DNA of 47,080 nucleotides. Source: WFQV01 sp964611145 (GTDB lineage Bacteria; Bacteroidota; Ignavibacteria; Ignavibacteriales; Melioribacteraceae). Within the stretch, counting starts at the first letter, position 1. Every line of letters begins with the position of its first letter. Of this stretch, positions 16,292 through 24,540 are shown piece by piece. Both the position numbers and the translations under genes were made by a program. The stretch is from assembly GCA_964611145.1 (NCBI GenBank), contig CAZSYM010000016.1, forward strand, positions 1 to 47,080, in the 5' to 3' direction. The notes under the pieces were generated by a model that was given only the letters and a program-made list of their open reading frames with translations, had not been told where the DNA came from and did no database searches.

Positions 16292-18718
16292 TTACTTCAT
16301 CAGAATCATTTTTTTCGTTGCTACGAAATTGCCCGCTCGGAGAGTGTAAAAGTAAATGCCGCTTGGTAAATTCCCAGCTTTGAATTGAACGGAATAATTT
16401 CCGGGTTCCTGTTTTTCGTTTATGAGAGTAGCGACCTTTTGTCCCAGTGAATTATAAACCGTTAAAGTTACTTGTTGCAAGCGGGAATTTATTTTGTCCT
16501 TTTGAGCTGCAATACTGTACTTAATGGTCGTTGTGGGGTTAAAGGGGTTCGGATAGTTGGGGAAAAGTTCGAAGTTCTCGGGAATTTTGTTATCCGAGGC
16601 TTCGACTCCGTTCGGCTGGTCGGGGTGGAGATAAAGTCCCGTTCCCGTGCCCACGAGCAAGTCGTCGTAGTAAATGAAATTTATTTCCGTTCCTAGGGGG
16701 TACTCATAGTAGAGAGACCAAGTCGAAGCGGAAGGGGAATGTTCGTAAATTTTATTGTCTATAGCAACGTAAATTGTGCCGTGCGGGTCGAAAGTGATTG
16801 AACGAGCGATATTATCGCTGCTGGCAAATCCATAGCTTGGGACGACCGTCCAATATGTATCGCCAATGGCTTTTTTATAAATAGTTGGATTGGAAATGCT
16901 TGCGTCTGTTCCGCAAACATAAAGAGTATCTTGCGGAGATTTTGCAATATCAAGAATTGTGGCGGCGATGGAATAGGAAGCGCTTAGATATAAATCTTTT
17001 GTTACTGTCCAGCTTCCGCCCGAGTTTTCTTCCATTCTGTAAACTCCTCCGACGGTTGTCGAGAAAGCTGTTGTGTATTCAGCGCCTACGTAAAGAACAG
17101 TTTTCCCGCCTTCCGTAACGGCGGTTAAGTCGTTTACGTCTATTCCGTCGGGAATTACGGAGCTGGTTATTTGATACCATGACCACGAGCCACCGCTGTT
17201 TTCGCCAACGAATACCGCTCCGTTGTGCGGACTGGTTTCGTCCCAATCTTCGGAGTCGTAAAGGCCTATGAAGATTCTTTCGCCCGGGTATGAGTAGTCG
17301 ATGGCAATGGAGGAGATTACGGTTCCGTACGTCCATGTCCAACTTGGATAAGGAGCGTCGTCTTCGGCGTCGAAGAGTAATTCCCAATGCGAGGGGTCGT
17401 CCGCTGCTCCGCTGGAAGCCTCGTAACGGTAAAGCTTTCCGCCTCCGTTTCCAACATAAACGGTATCGCCTGTAACCGTGCATATTGCCGAGAAGTAGGG
17501 ATAACTATCGCCTTGAGGCCAGATGGGAGTACTCCAAACCGGATAGGTCTTGTCGTAATCATATACGTACCAGATACCGGATTTGGAGGCGATCCATGCT
17601 TTGGATTTTCCTTCATCCATTCCCAACGCTTTTACCTGTACCGCTTGTATTCCGTCGTTTATTTCCGTTGTGGTATTGGTGGAAAATTCATAAAGTCCCA
17701 TTCCCCAATCTGTTGTGCAAAATGCGTAGGAAGGTGTATTCGGATCGCCCGCCACGGCACCGTCGGCATGTCTGGGAATGGCAAGTTGCCACGAAGCGCC
17801 TTTGTCCATGCTGGCAACTCTGCTGTAATAAACATAGTAATTTGCCGAATCGCCAACTATGGAAAATTCACCTCGCCCTGCATCTGCCAAAACCGATGTT
17901 ATAGTCCACGGGTCTCCATCCGCGTCGCTATATGCCGACCATGAATTGTAAGAAGCCGTGTTACCTTCGTAAGCAAAAGTGAATATCCTTCCGTCGGGCG
18001 CAATTCCCATTGAAATGTAATCATGCCCGGAGGAAGTTAAATCCGTTGTGCTTATCAAATTGAAAGTGGTGGAGCTGCTAAAGGAATCGAAGGCATCCGA
18101 GGATTTGTAAATCTGAGGCGGACCGCCCGGAATGAACACATAAACATGTTTGTTTTTCGGATTGATTTTGATTACGATATTGAAACGAGGAGTCCATGTC
18201 GCTCCTCCTGCTAAAAGTACGGAATCGATGGTTACTACGGAACCGGTAACAGAGATTGGTCCATAATACATGTAGTAGTCGGCTCCTAAGCGTTTTAGAT
18301 AAAATACATAACCGTTATAAGCTTCTACGGCTTCTACCCTAGAGCTATCCACGACGTAAAAGGAACCTGCGGTTATGTCGGAAGCTATTAATCCCGGAGC
18401 CTCTTCCATAGCGGCAAAAACATAATGCGAATATTCGTCTGCGGCAATTGTGTGTATGTAGGGCAAATTTGCCGACGCATCGAAATCGGGGAGAAGATTG
18501 AAATTTGTAATTCCGACCATTCCGCCACCTGTGGAGGCGTCCGCATAAAACATCTTGTTGGGACTGCGGGTGGCGATGAAAACTCTGGTGGTTGTGGAAG
18601 AAAGCACTATTGCATCAATGTCTTCCACATATCCGCCGTAAACGGGTTCTGCTGTGGGAACATGCTGTGCCAGAATGCTAACGGTAAAGAGGAATAGGAA
18701 TATTATTGCTTTTTTCAT
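16292..18718 (-). CDS. T9SS-secreted beta-propeller-like protein
   Basis: This 808-aa protein has a signal peptide (MKKAIIFLFLFTVSILAQ) and a strong GGAGG site before the ATG. The body contains repeated segments resembling BNR/sortilin-type propeller blades (KSSDAFDSFSSSTTFNLIST, GSWSWYQITSSVIPDGIDV, TLYVCGTDASISNPTIYKK). These mention no catalytic motif I recognise. Residues about 715-808 form a type A T9SS sorting domain: FELFPNYPNPFNPTTTIKYS, TVYNSLGQKVATLIN, LPSGIYFYTLRAG, KKMILMK. It should therefore be exported through the outer membrane and either released or surface-attached. It lies 146 bases downstream of lptB on the same strand, probably as a separate transcription unit. Confidence 0.9.
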   Translation of the reverse strand: MKKAIIFLFLFTVSILAQHVPTAEPVYGGYVEDIDAIVLSSTTTRVFIATRSPNKMFYADASTGGGMVGITNFNLLPDFDASANLPYIHTIAADEYSHYVFAAMEEAPGLIASDITAGSFYVVDSSRVEAVEAYNGYVFYLKRLGADYYMYYGPISVTGSVVTIDSVLLAGGATWTPRFNIVIKINPKNKHVYVFIPGGPPQIYKSSDAFDSFSSSTTFNLISTTDLTSSGHDYISMGIAPDGRIFTFAYEGNTASYNSWSAYSDADGDPWTITSVLADAGRGEFSIVGDSANYYVYYSRVASMDKGASWQLAIPRHADGAVAGDPNTPSYAFCTTDWGMGLYEFSTNTTTEINDGIQAVQVKALGMDEGKSKAWIASKSGIWYVYDYDKTYPVWSTPIWPQGDSYPYFSAICTVTGDTVYVGNGGGKLYRYEASSGAADDPSHWELLFDAEDDAPYPSWTWTYGTVISSIAIDYSYPGERIFIGLYDSEDWDETSPHNGAVFVGENSGGSWSWYQITSSVIPDGIDVNDLTAVTEGGKTVLYVGAEYTTAFSTTVGGVYRMEENSGGSWTVTKDLYLSASYSIAATILDIAKSPQDTLYVCGTDASISNPTIYKKAIGDTYWTVVPSYGFASSDNIARSITFDPHGTIYVAIDNKIYEHSPSASTWSLYYEYPLGTEINFIYYDDLLVGTGTGLYLHPDQPNGVEASDNKIPENFELFPNYPNPFNPTTTIKYSIAAQKDKINSRLQQVTLTVYNSLGQKVATLINEKQEPGNYSVQFKAGNLPSGIYFYTLRAGNFVATKKMILMK

Positions 18719-18788
18719 TTTTTCCTCCGCTGTTTTTACTTTTTACGGGCTAAAAATAATTAAGCGGCGGAATAGAAATTGTGTGTAT

Positions 18789-18804
18789 AATCACGTTTGT
18801 GATT
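18789..18804. promoter_or_regulatory. Inverted repeat upstream of the T9SS propeller gene
   Basis: AATCAC-GTTT-GTGATT is a perfect 6-base dyad located 70-85 bases upstream of the start at 18718. It may be an operator. The half-sites face the opposite way to the classical CRP/FNR order, so I do not assign it to that family. Confidence 0.3.
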
Positions 18805-18864
18805 TCGGACAATGTTTTTAAAATCTTTTAAACTGGTAGGGAGGAAATGTTGTCAAATTTATTT

Positions 18865-19608
18865 TTACGTGTATCTGTCTAATTTGAATTTCTCGCCGAG
18901 GTAAAGTTTTCTTACTTCCGGGTCGTCCGCCAATGCCTCCGCCGAGCCTTCCTTGAAGATTTGACCGTTGATTAAGATGTAAGCTCTGTCCACTATGCTC
19001 AATGTTTCGTGGACGTTGTGATCTGTTATCAATATTCCGATATTTTTATGTTTTAAATTTGCTACTATGTTCATTATATCTTCCACCGCGATGGGGTCTA
19101 TTCCGGCGAAAGGTTCGTCGAGAAGAATGAATTTGGGGTCGGTTGCCAGCGCCCTGGCAATTTCCGTACGTCGTCTCTCCCCTCCGCTCAATTGTATGCC
19201 CAAGCTTTTTCTTATTCTTCCGATACTCAGTTCTTCCAATAGTGATTCTGTTTTTTCTTTCCTTTCCGCTTTTGAAAGGGGTAGCAGTTCCAATACCGCC
19301 ATCAAATTATCCTCGACGCTTAATCCACGGAATACGGATGCTTCCTGAGGCAAATATCCGATTCCCATTTTGGCGCGCTTGTACATTGGTAGGGAAGTGA
19401 TTTCATTGTCGTCCAGAAAAACTTTCCCTCCGTCCGGCTTAATCATTCCCACAATCATGTAAAAGGTGGTTGTTTTTCCCGCTCCGTTGGGTCCCAAAAG
19501 TCCGACCACTTCCCCCTGTTTTACGCTGATGGAGACTTCGTTAACCACTTTTCTTTTCTTGTAAATCTTAATCAAATTTTCGCTTCTTAAAGTCCGTTTA
19601 TCTTCCAT
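18865..19608 (-). CDS. lptB: LPS export ABC transporter ATP-binding protein LptB
   Basis: This 247-aa cytoplasmic ATPase powers extraction of lipopolysaccharide from the inner membrane by LptFG. Walker A is GPNGAGKTT near residue 40, the ABC signature is LSGGERRR with EIARAL following, and Walker B is FILLDEPFAGIDP. The D-loop and H-loop (ILITDHNVHETL) are intact. The sequence YLPQEASVFRGLSVEDN is typical of LptB rather than of amino-acid transporters. The ATG overlaps the end of the OstA-like gene by 11 bases, so translation is probably coupled. It is the last gene of the Kdo/Lpt operon; lptF and lptG are not in the window. Confidence 0.95.
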   Translation of the reverse strand: MEDKRTLRSENLIKIYKKRKVVNEVSISVKQGEVVGLLGPNGAGKTTTFYMIVGMIKPDGGKVFLDDNEITSLPMYKRAKMGIGYLPQEASVFRGLSVEDNLMAVLELLPLSKAERKEKTESLLEELSIGRIRKSLGIQLSGGERRRTEIARALATDPKFILLDEPFAGIDPIAVEDIMNIVANLKHKNIGILITDHNVHETLSIVDRAYILINGQIFKEGSAEALADDPEVRKLYLGEKFKLDRYT

Positions 19609-21010
19609 TGTAATCCAAATTTAATGTCTTAAACCATTTTCCGATTGTTTCTTTTTTAGTAGGACGATTTTTATAGAGAATAAAAGTGGGGAGTGTGAAA
19701 TCCTGTTCTTTCCCTTCGATTAGTTTCTCCGGGTGATATTCGCTTTCCGGTGAACCGAAAAGTTTTACCTTACTTACTTTTCCGTTTTCAAAATAGATTT
19801 TGGCGGCTTTCCCGCTTGATTTTATCAAACCGTTCGCTTCTCCTTTGTCGTAAAGGTAGTATATGCTTAGGACGTTTCCGGTTACGTACGTTTGTGTCAA
19901 TTTACCTTTATCGAAGAACATTGAGAGAGTATCTCCCGAAAGTTGGTCGAAGCGATAATCGTAGCCTTCGTTTTGACTGATAACGACGGCGTTCCCGTAC
20001 ACATTGATTTTTCGTAGGCTTTTGTTTTTAATGAAAATAAATATGCTGTCTCCCGAAAGTTGATTTTTCCCGTTCCATAAAATCGGCGGTTTCGCTTCCT
20101 CCGATTTTTTGAATGTAAAAATTTTGTTTTCGTTCCTGAAAAAATAAGTTACGTCGTTGCGAGAAGCAAAATCGCCGCGATAAATTAATACGGAATCTAT
20201 TGCCTTGAGCAGTGAGACGGAATCCGAGTAGGATTCCATTATGTTTGCCGAGAGAAAAAGCGTATCTATTCGTATTAAGGAATCCTTTTGCGAGGAGAAA
20301 GTCGAATCGAGTTTAACCAACAAAGGTCTGCCGGAAAGCAAAGTGTAATTACTATCGGAATAATTCAAAAGGCGTTCCGAGAATATGAAAAGCGATTGTT
20401 TTGGAGACGCCACTTTTACTCTGCCTTTTGCATCCGTAAAGTTTTTCCGACGGACGAACTTGATTGTGTCCGCGAAAATTGTCGAGGCGGTGTCTTGCAA
20501 AGCCACGTTTTCGGTGGCAACGGTGGAATCCGACTCGGTGAAGTTTATAAGTTGTCCGCATGTTAAAAGTCGGGTGGAATCCTTTAAACTAACATTGTTG
20601 AAAAAACGTGCAACTTTGGTTTCCGTAAGATAAAAACCGGCATCGGCTTTCAACAAAGCATGTCCGTTGTTCAAAGTGATTCCTTCGTTTGAAAACGCTT
20701 CCTTTTCATTCCCGTAATAAAATCCCCGTTTGGTTTTGACTATGATTGTGTCTTGAGTTATGATTACGTTGCCAATCAATTCCACTTTGTTTTGGGTGAG
20801 GTATTGAACGGCAGTATCGCAAACGATGTGAACATTGTTTTGCGTTATCACCACATTCCCGATAAACTTTCTGATTTCCTCTCCGTTGATTTTTTCTCCG
20901 ACGAAACTATCGCCCGTAATTATTACTTTGCTTGAGTCCTGGGCAAAATATACTCTGAAAGCAAAGAGGAAAAGAAAAAGAAGAACCGTATTTGCGCGGT
21001 AAGAAGTCAT
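19598..21010 (-). CDS. OstA-like LPS transport protein (LptA family, extended)
   Basis: This 470-aa exported protein starts with a hydrophobic signal segment (VLLFLFLFAFRVYFAQ). It is built from OstA/LptA-type beta-jellyroll strands, for example FIGNVVITQNNVHIVCDTAV, VELIGNVIITQDTIIVKTKR and FNNVSLKDSTRLLTCGQLIN, repeated to about residue 390. Canonical LptA is about 180 aa, so this is more than twice as long and could span the periplasm alone, as inferred from the repeated jellyroll units. Its ATG overlaps the lptC stop by four bases (ATGA) and its end overlaps lptB by 11. Context fixes the pathway: transport of LPS between LptC and LptD. Confidence 0.88.
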   Translation of the reverse strand: MTSYRANTVLLFLFLFAFRVYFAQDSSKVIITGDSFVGEKINGEEIRKFIGNVVITQNNVHIVCDTAVQYLTQNKVELIGNVIITQDTIIVKTKRGFYYGNEKEAFSNEGITLNNGHALLKADAGFYLTETKVARFFNNVSLKDSTRLLTCGQLINFTESDSTVATENVALQDTASTIFADTIKFVRRKNFTDAKGRVKVASPKQSLFIFSERLLNYSDSNYTLLSGRPLLVKLDSTFSSQKDSLIRIDTLFLSANIMESYSDSVSLLKAIDSVLIYRGDFASRNDVTYFFRNENKIFTFKKSEEAKPPILWNGKNQLSGDSIFIFIKNKSLRKINVYGNAVVISQNEGYDYRFDQLSGDTLSMFFDKGKLTQTYVTGNVLSIYYLYDKGEANGLIKSSGKAAKIYFENGKVSKVKLFGSPESEYHPEKLIEGKEQDFTLPTFILYKNRPTKKETIGKWFKTLNLDYNGR

Positions 21011-21534
21011 TTTGCTCTGGTTTTATAAGTTACTTTGAAAATAGTGTAATTGCTCAAATCGTCGTCGGCTTCAAAACCATAACCTTCTATGTGCTCGTCT
21101 TTGTCGTCTATTGTTACGAATTTGTCCGTCATTATTTTGCGAATTTTATTTTTCCATACCAATTCTTCCGTTTTCAATACCATGCCGCTATCGCTAACCG
21201 CCACTACGGAATCGATGGCAAACATGTCTTTTGTTTTGTCGTTCACTTTCCCTTTTCGGGAAGTTAATGTGGAGGTTTTATGTCCTTCCTTATCGAAGAA
21301 ATTGATTTTCACTCCTTCCAAAAGTGTGATAGCTTTGGATTCAAAAACCTCGAGATGCTTTGCGTAAACAATTGCCCGCGTGATGCCGTCTTCGGAAATG
21401 ATTATTTTTGAATCCCAACTTTCCTGGTCGGGTAATTCTTTAGCCGGAATGTTTTCCGCAATTTGCGGCTCGACTTTCTTTTCGCCGCACGAGAGAGTTA
21501 AAAGCAATATTATGAGAATGGTTAAATGTCTCAA
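21007..21534 (-). CDS. lptC: LPS export periplasmic protein LptC, lipoprotein form
   Basis: This 175-aa protein begins MRHLTILIILLLTLSCGEKK, a signal with lipobox LTLSC, so it is probably a lipoprotein rather than the transmembrane form seen in Escherichia coli. The region about 50-160 has the LptC/OstA jellyroll pattern (ITRAIVYAKHLEVFE, LTSRKGKVNDKTKDMFA, LVWKNKIRKI). LptC receives LPS from LptB2FG and passes it to LptA. The start codon is TTG and overlaps the kdsD stop as TTGA. I prefer this start because it alone gives the signal peptide and lipobox. Confidence 0.87.
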   Translation of the reverse strand: MRHLTILIILLLTLSCGEKKVEPQIAENIPAKELPDQESWDSKIIISEDGITRAIVYAKHLEVFESKAITLLEGVKINFFDKEGHKTSTLTSRKGKVNDKTKDMFAIDSVVAVSDSGMVLKTEELVWKNKIRKIMTDKFVTIDDKDEHIEGYGFEADDDLSNYTIFKVTYKTRAK

Positions 21535-22508
21535 CGTCTTTGCAATCCTAAATTAACCAAGTCGTGAAGGTGGATAATACCAATCGGGAAGTTGTTTTCG
21601 TCCACCACAATCAAAGTTGTTATTTTATAATTTTCCATTTGTTGCAATGCAAAGGACGCCAATAAATCGGGAGCTATGGTTTTGGGATTACGAGTCATAA
21701 TATCTTTTGCTTTTAAGTCGGAGATGTTCATAGTCTTTTCCAGCAAGCGTCGTAGGTCCCCGTCCGTTATTATTCCCACTAATTTCCCTTCCTCGTTTAC
21801 AACCCCTGTTGTGCCCAATCTTTTTGAGGTGATTTCTATAATTGTGTTTTTCAGAGAATCCTCTTCCTTCACCAGTGGAATACTTTCGCCCGTGTACATT
21901 ATTTCCGAAATTTTGAGGGAAAGTCTTTTGCCGAGGCTACCGGCGGGATGCAAAGTCGCGAAATCTTCTACGGTGAATCCATGCAGTTCCAGAAGTGTTA
22001 TTGCGATTGCATCTCCCATTGCAAGTGTAACGGTCGTGGAAGCCGTGGGCGCCAAATCGTGCGGGCATGCTTCTTCTTTTACACTTATATCCAGAATTAC
22101 GTCGCACATCTTTCCGATTTTTGATTGAGCGTTTCCGAGCATCCCTATCACTTTTACATCCAGACGTTTAATCATGGGGACAAGATTAAGCAATTCTTCA
22201 GTGTTTCCGCTTTTGGAAATTATTATGGCGATGTCTTCCTTTCGTACCATGCCCAAGTCTCCGTGAAGCGCATCCGTCGGATGAAGATAAATCGCCGGTG
22301 TGCCGGTGGAGTTCAATGTGGCAACTATTTTTCTGGCAATCAGTCCCGACTTTCCTACGCCGCTAATGATAACGCGTCCTTTTATTTCCCGAATCAATTT
22401 AACGGCGGTAACGAAATCGTTGCCTATTCTGTTTAATAATTCTTTAACGGCGTTCGCCTCGATATTGATTACTTCTTTCGCTTTTTGAACGATTTTTTCA
22501 TCGGACAT
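21531..22508 (-). CDS. kdsD: D-arabinose 5-phosphate isomerase (SIS plus two CBS domains)
   Basis: This enzyme (325 aa from the ATG at 22508) converts ribulose 5-phosphate to arabinose 5-phosphate, the first step of Kdo synthesis. The SIS domain covers about residues 30-165 with RVIISGVGKSGLIARKI, YLHPTDALHGDLG and ISKSGNTEELL. Two CBS domains follow (IMYTGESIPLV... and IMTRNPKTIAP...). This is the full KdsD/KpsF/GutQ architecture. An upstream TTG at 22520 in the same frame is possible, but ATG at 22508 is the better start; it overlaps the preceding unknown gene by 11 bases. The stop overlaps lptC. Confidence 0.94.
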   Translation of the reverse strand: MSDEKIVQKAKEVINIEANAVKELLNRIGNDFVTAVKLIREIKGRVIISGVGKSGLIARKIVATLNSTGTPAIYLHPTDALHGDLGMVRKEDIAIIISKSGNTEELLNLVPMIKRLDVKVIGMLGNAQSKIGKMCDVILDISVKEEACPHDLAPTASTTVTLAMGDAIAITLLELHGFTVEDFATLHPAGSLGKRLSLKISEIMYTGESIPLVKEEDSLKNTIIEITSKRLGTTGVVNEEGKLVGIITDGDLRRLLEKTMNISDLKAKDIMTRNPKTIAPDLLASFALQQMENYKITTLIVVDENNFPIGIIHLHDLVNLGLQRR

Positions 22509-23235
22509 TTTGTTTACCAAAAAGTTTTTTCTTGAAAATGAAATGCTTTTTTATATGAGTGTTTTTCTTAAAAATTTCGTAGGGTAAATCTATCTTTTTC
22601 CAATACTCGTTGTAAAGTAAAAAGCCTTTTCCGATTTCCTCGTCGGAAAATTCTTCCAATTTTTCGAAAAGCAATTCCGGGGAAATCTTTGCCTTGGAAT
22701 TTACCGCTTCCTTGACGCGCATGATTTCATTGTAGAAGCTGGAAACGGGGACAAGTCTGTTTATTCCCGAGTCCGAATCGTAAACCCAAATCCTTTTTTG
22801 TTGGGGCGCTATCGCTATTACGATTTTGTTCTTGATTAAATGCACTTCCCGAACTTTCGAGTTGTCGCCCGGAGCTTTGAAACCGGGGCGCCAATCGGAA
22901 TAAGACCAAATAACGCCGTTTCCTCTTTTGGAGGAATCGTTTTCCAAGTTGATTTCAACTTCCACAATTTCATCTTCGGTAGGTTCGTGAATGGAAACGT
23001 AGTATTCCTTTCCTTCGTAAGCTACCATTCCGAGTGCGAAAAGCGGGGTGATTTCTACGAAGTCTGCGGAGGCAAGCGCATCTTTTCCCAACAGGAGAGA
23101 GTTTTCATCCTCTTCTCGTGTCCCGATAACGCTGAGGTGTTCCATGCGCTTTCGGAATTCCGCATAACCTTTTCTGCGCGATGGCAAAATTGCTTCCAGT
23201 AAGAATATTTCTTTTTCGTTTAATTCTCTTTTCAA
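22498..23235 (-). CDS. Unknown protein embedded in the Kdo/Lpt operon
   Basis: This 245-aa protein has no signal peptide or membrane segment and I recognise no family. The first 35 residues are charged (LNEKEIFLLEAILPSRRKGY). The middle contains segments such as ALGMVAYEGKEYYVSIHEPT and NKIVIAIAPQQKRIWVYDSD that read as beta-strands. The C-terminal third is helical and lysine-rich (ELLFEKLEEFSDEEIGKGFL). The start codon is TTG, overlapping the kdsC stop as TTGA, and the end overlaps kdsD by 11 bases, so it is firmly inside the operon. A cytoplasmic role linked to Kdo or LPS supply is inferred from position alone. Confidence 0.8.
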   Translation of the reverse strand: MKRELNEKEIFLLEAILPSRRKGYAEFRKRMEHLSVIGTREEDENSLLLGKDALASADFVEITPLFALGMVAYEGKEYYVSIHEPTEDEIVEVEINLENDSSKRGNGVIWSYSDWRPGFKAPGDNSKVREVHLIKNKIVIAIAPQQKRIWVYDSDSGINRLVPVSSFYNEIMRVKEAVNSKAKISPELLFEKLEEFSDEEIGKGFLLYNEYWKKIDLPYEIFKKNTHIKKHFIFKKKLFGKQNVR

Positions 23236-23738
23236 TTTTTCTGTTCGTTGTGAAGATTTTCAAAAAGTTCTTTTATCTCTTTTAGAAGTTCGGCGCCTGC
23301 GGAATTTGTAGCCACGTAAGTTGCCAAGCGCTTCACGGTTCTGCTTGCATTCTGCGGAGCTATGGAAAATCCCGCTTTTTGCATAAGCGGTACGTCGAAA
23401 ATTTCATCTCCCACGTAGAGAAGATTTTCGAAGTTCAAATTGTGTTTCTTCAGAATTTCGGTTGCCAGTTTCACTTTGTTCAGGGAAGAAGTCCTAATAT
23501 CTATGCCGTATTTTTCGAATTCCTTTTTCAAATTTTTCTCTTCTCTCGAAGCCGTTGTTATGCCGAGTAATATGTTTTTATTCTTAAAGAAATTTACCAA
23601 TTCTCCGAAGCAGATGTCGAAGTCGGGGCTACAGACTTCGTTCAAATCCTTTCCTTTGAGTAGCACGCCGTTCAGGTCGAAAAGGATTATTTTTATGTTT
23701 TTCAGTTTTCCCGCAATATTATTGCTTAACGACTTCAT
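23232..23738 (-). CDS. kdsC: 3-deoxy-D-manno-octulosonate 8-phosphate phosphatase (KdsC-like HAD)
   Basis: This 168-aa protein belongs to the HAD superfamily and is placed to remove phosphate from Kdo-8-phosphate. Motif I reads ILFDLNGVLLKG: the nucleophile D21 is present, but the second aspartate expected in DxD (general acid/base) is N23. Motif II is ITTAS, motif III lysine lies in LNKVKLATEIL, and motif IV is YVGDEIFDVPLMQKAG. Length matches KdsC (about 170-190). It overlaps kdsA by 20 bases and the next gene by four. Activity may be reduced, altered or rescued by subunit contacts; the operon position between kdsA and kdsD favours a real KdsC role. Confidence 0.88.
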   Translation of the reverse strand: MKSLSNNIAGKLKNIKIILFDLNGVLLKGKDLNEVCSPDFDICFGELVNFFKNKNILLGITTASREEKNLKKEFEKYGIDIRTSSLNKVKLATEILKKHNLNFENLLYVGDEIFDVPLMQKAGFSIAPQNASRTVKRLATYVATNSAGAELLKEIKELFENLHNEQKN

Positions 23739-24540
23739 CGATTCTTTTGATTTCGATTAACAATTTTTTGAGATTTGCCAGTGGCAATTGCGATGCGGCG
23801 TCGCTGAGAGCCTTTTCCGGTTCGGGGTGTACTTCCAAAAAGAGTGCGGCAATTCCCACTGCGACGGCGGCTTTTGCCAGTGGCTCGATGAATTCAGGAT
23901 TACCGCCTGTAATTCCTCCTTGCCCCGGCATTTGTACGGAATGCGTGGCATCCATTACCACGGGGTAGCCGAGTTTTTTCATGATGTGTAAAGAGCGCAT
24001 ATCCACAACAAGATTACCGTAACCGAAAGTTGTACCTCGTTCCGTTAGGAGAATCTTTTTGTTTCCCATGCTTTCCACTTTTGCGGCGGCGTGTTTCATA
24101 TCCCAGGGCGCGAGGAATTGTCCTTTTTTAATATTGATGATTCTATTCGTCCCTCCCGCGGCGAGCAATAAATCCGTTTGTCGGCAGAGGAAGGCGGGTA
24201 TTTGAAGCACGTCCGCAATTTGTGCTACGGGCTCGGCTTCTTCGGGTAGATGAATGTCCGTTAGAATCGGGACTTCTATTTCTCTTTTTACCTTTTCCAG
24301 AATTTTCAGAGCGGTTTCGAATTCCAAGCCCGTAAATGAATTTAGAGAGGTGCGATTGGCTTTTCTAAAACTGGATTTGAAAACGTAAGGAATATTAAGC
24401 TCTTGTGTTATTTCCTTTATTCTTTCGGCTGTTTTTAACGTGATACTTTCGTTTTCCACCACACAAGGTCCTGCAATTAGAACCAGAGGCAAATCGTTGG
24501 AAATTTCGATGTTGTTTGTCTCGAGTTTTACTTTATTCAT
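23719..24540 (-). CDS. kdsA: 3-deoxy-8-phosphooctulonate synthase
   Basis: This enzyme (273 aa from the chosen start) condenses phosphoenolpyruvate with arabinose 5-phosphate to Kdo-8-phosphate. Diagnostic segments are LVLIAGPCVVEN, KSSFRKANRTSLNSF, VPILTDIHLPEEAEPV, DVLQIPAFLCRQTDLL and VMDATHSVQMPG. The frame is open to 24603, but the ATG at 24540 (MNKVKLETNN) has GGAG seven bases upstream and matches the usual KdsA start, while the longer form would add 21 residues read from inside ruvB. It overlaps the ruvB end by eight bases. The residue pattern at the metal site was not resolved between metal-dependent and independent types. Confidence 0.95.
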   Translation of the reverse strand: MNKVKLETNNIEISNDLPLVLIAGPCVVENESITLKTAERIKEITQELNIPYVFKSSFRKANRTSLNSFTGLEFETALKILEKVKREIEVPILTDIHLPEEAEPVAQIADVLQIPAFLCRQTDLLLAAGGTNRIINIKKGQFLAPWDMKHAAAKVESMGNKKILLTERGTTFGYGNLVVDMRSLHIMKKLGYPVVMDATHSVQMPGQGGITGGNPEFIEPLAKAAVAVGIAALFLEVHPEPEKALSDAASQLPLANLKKLLIEIKRIDEVVKQ

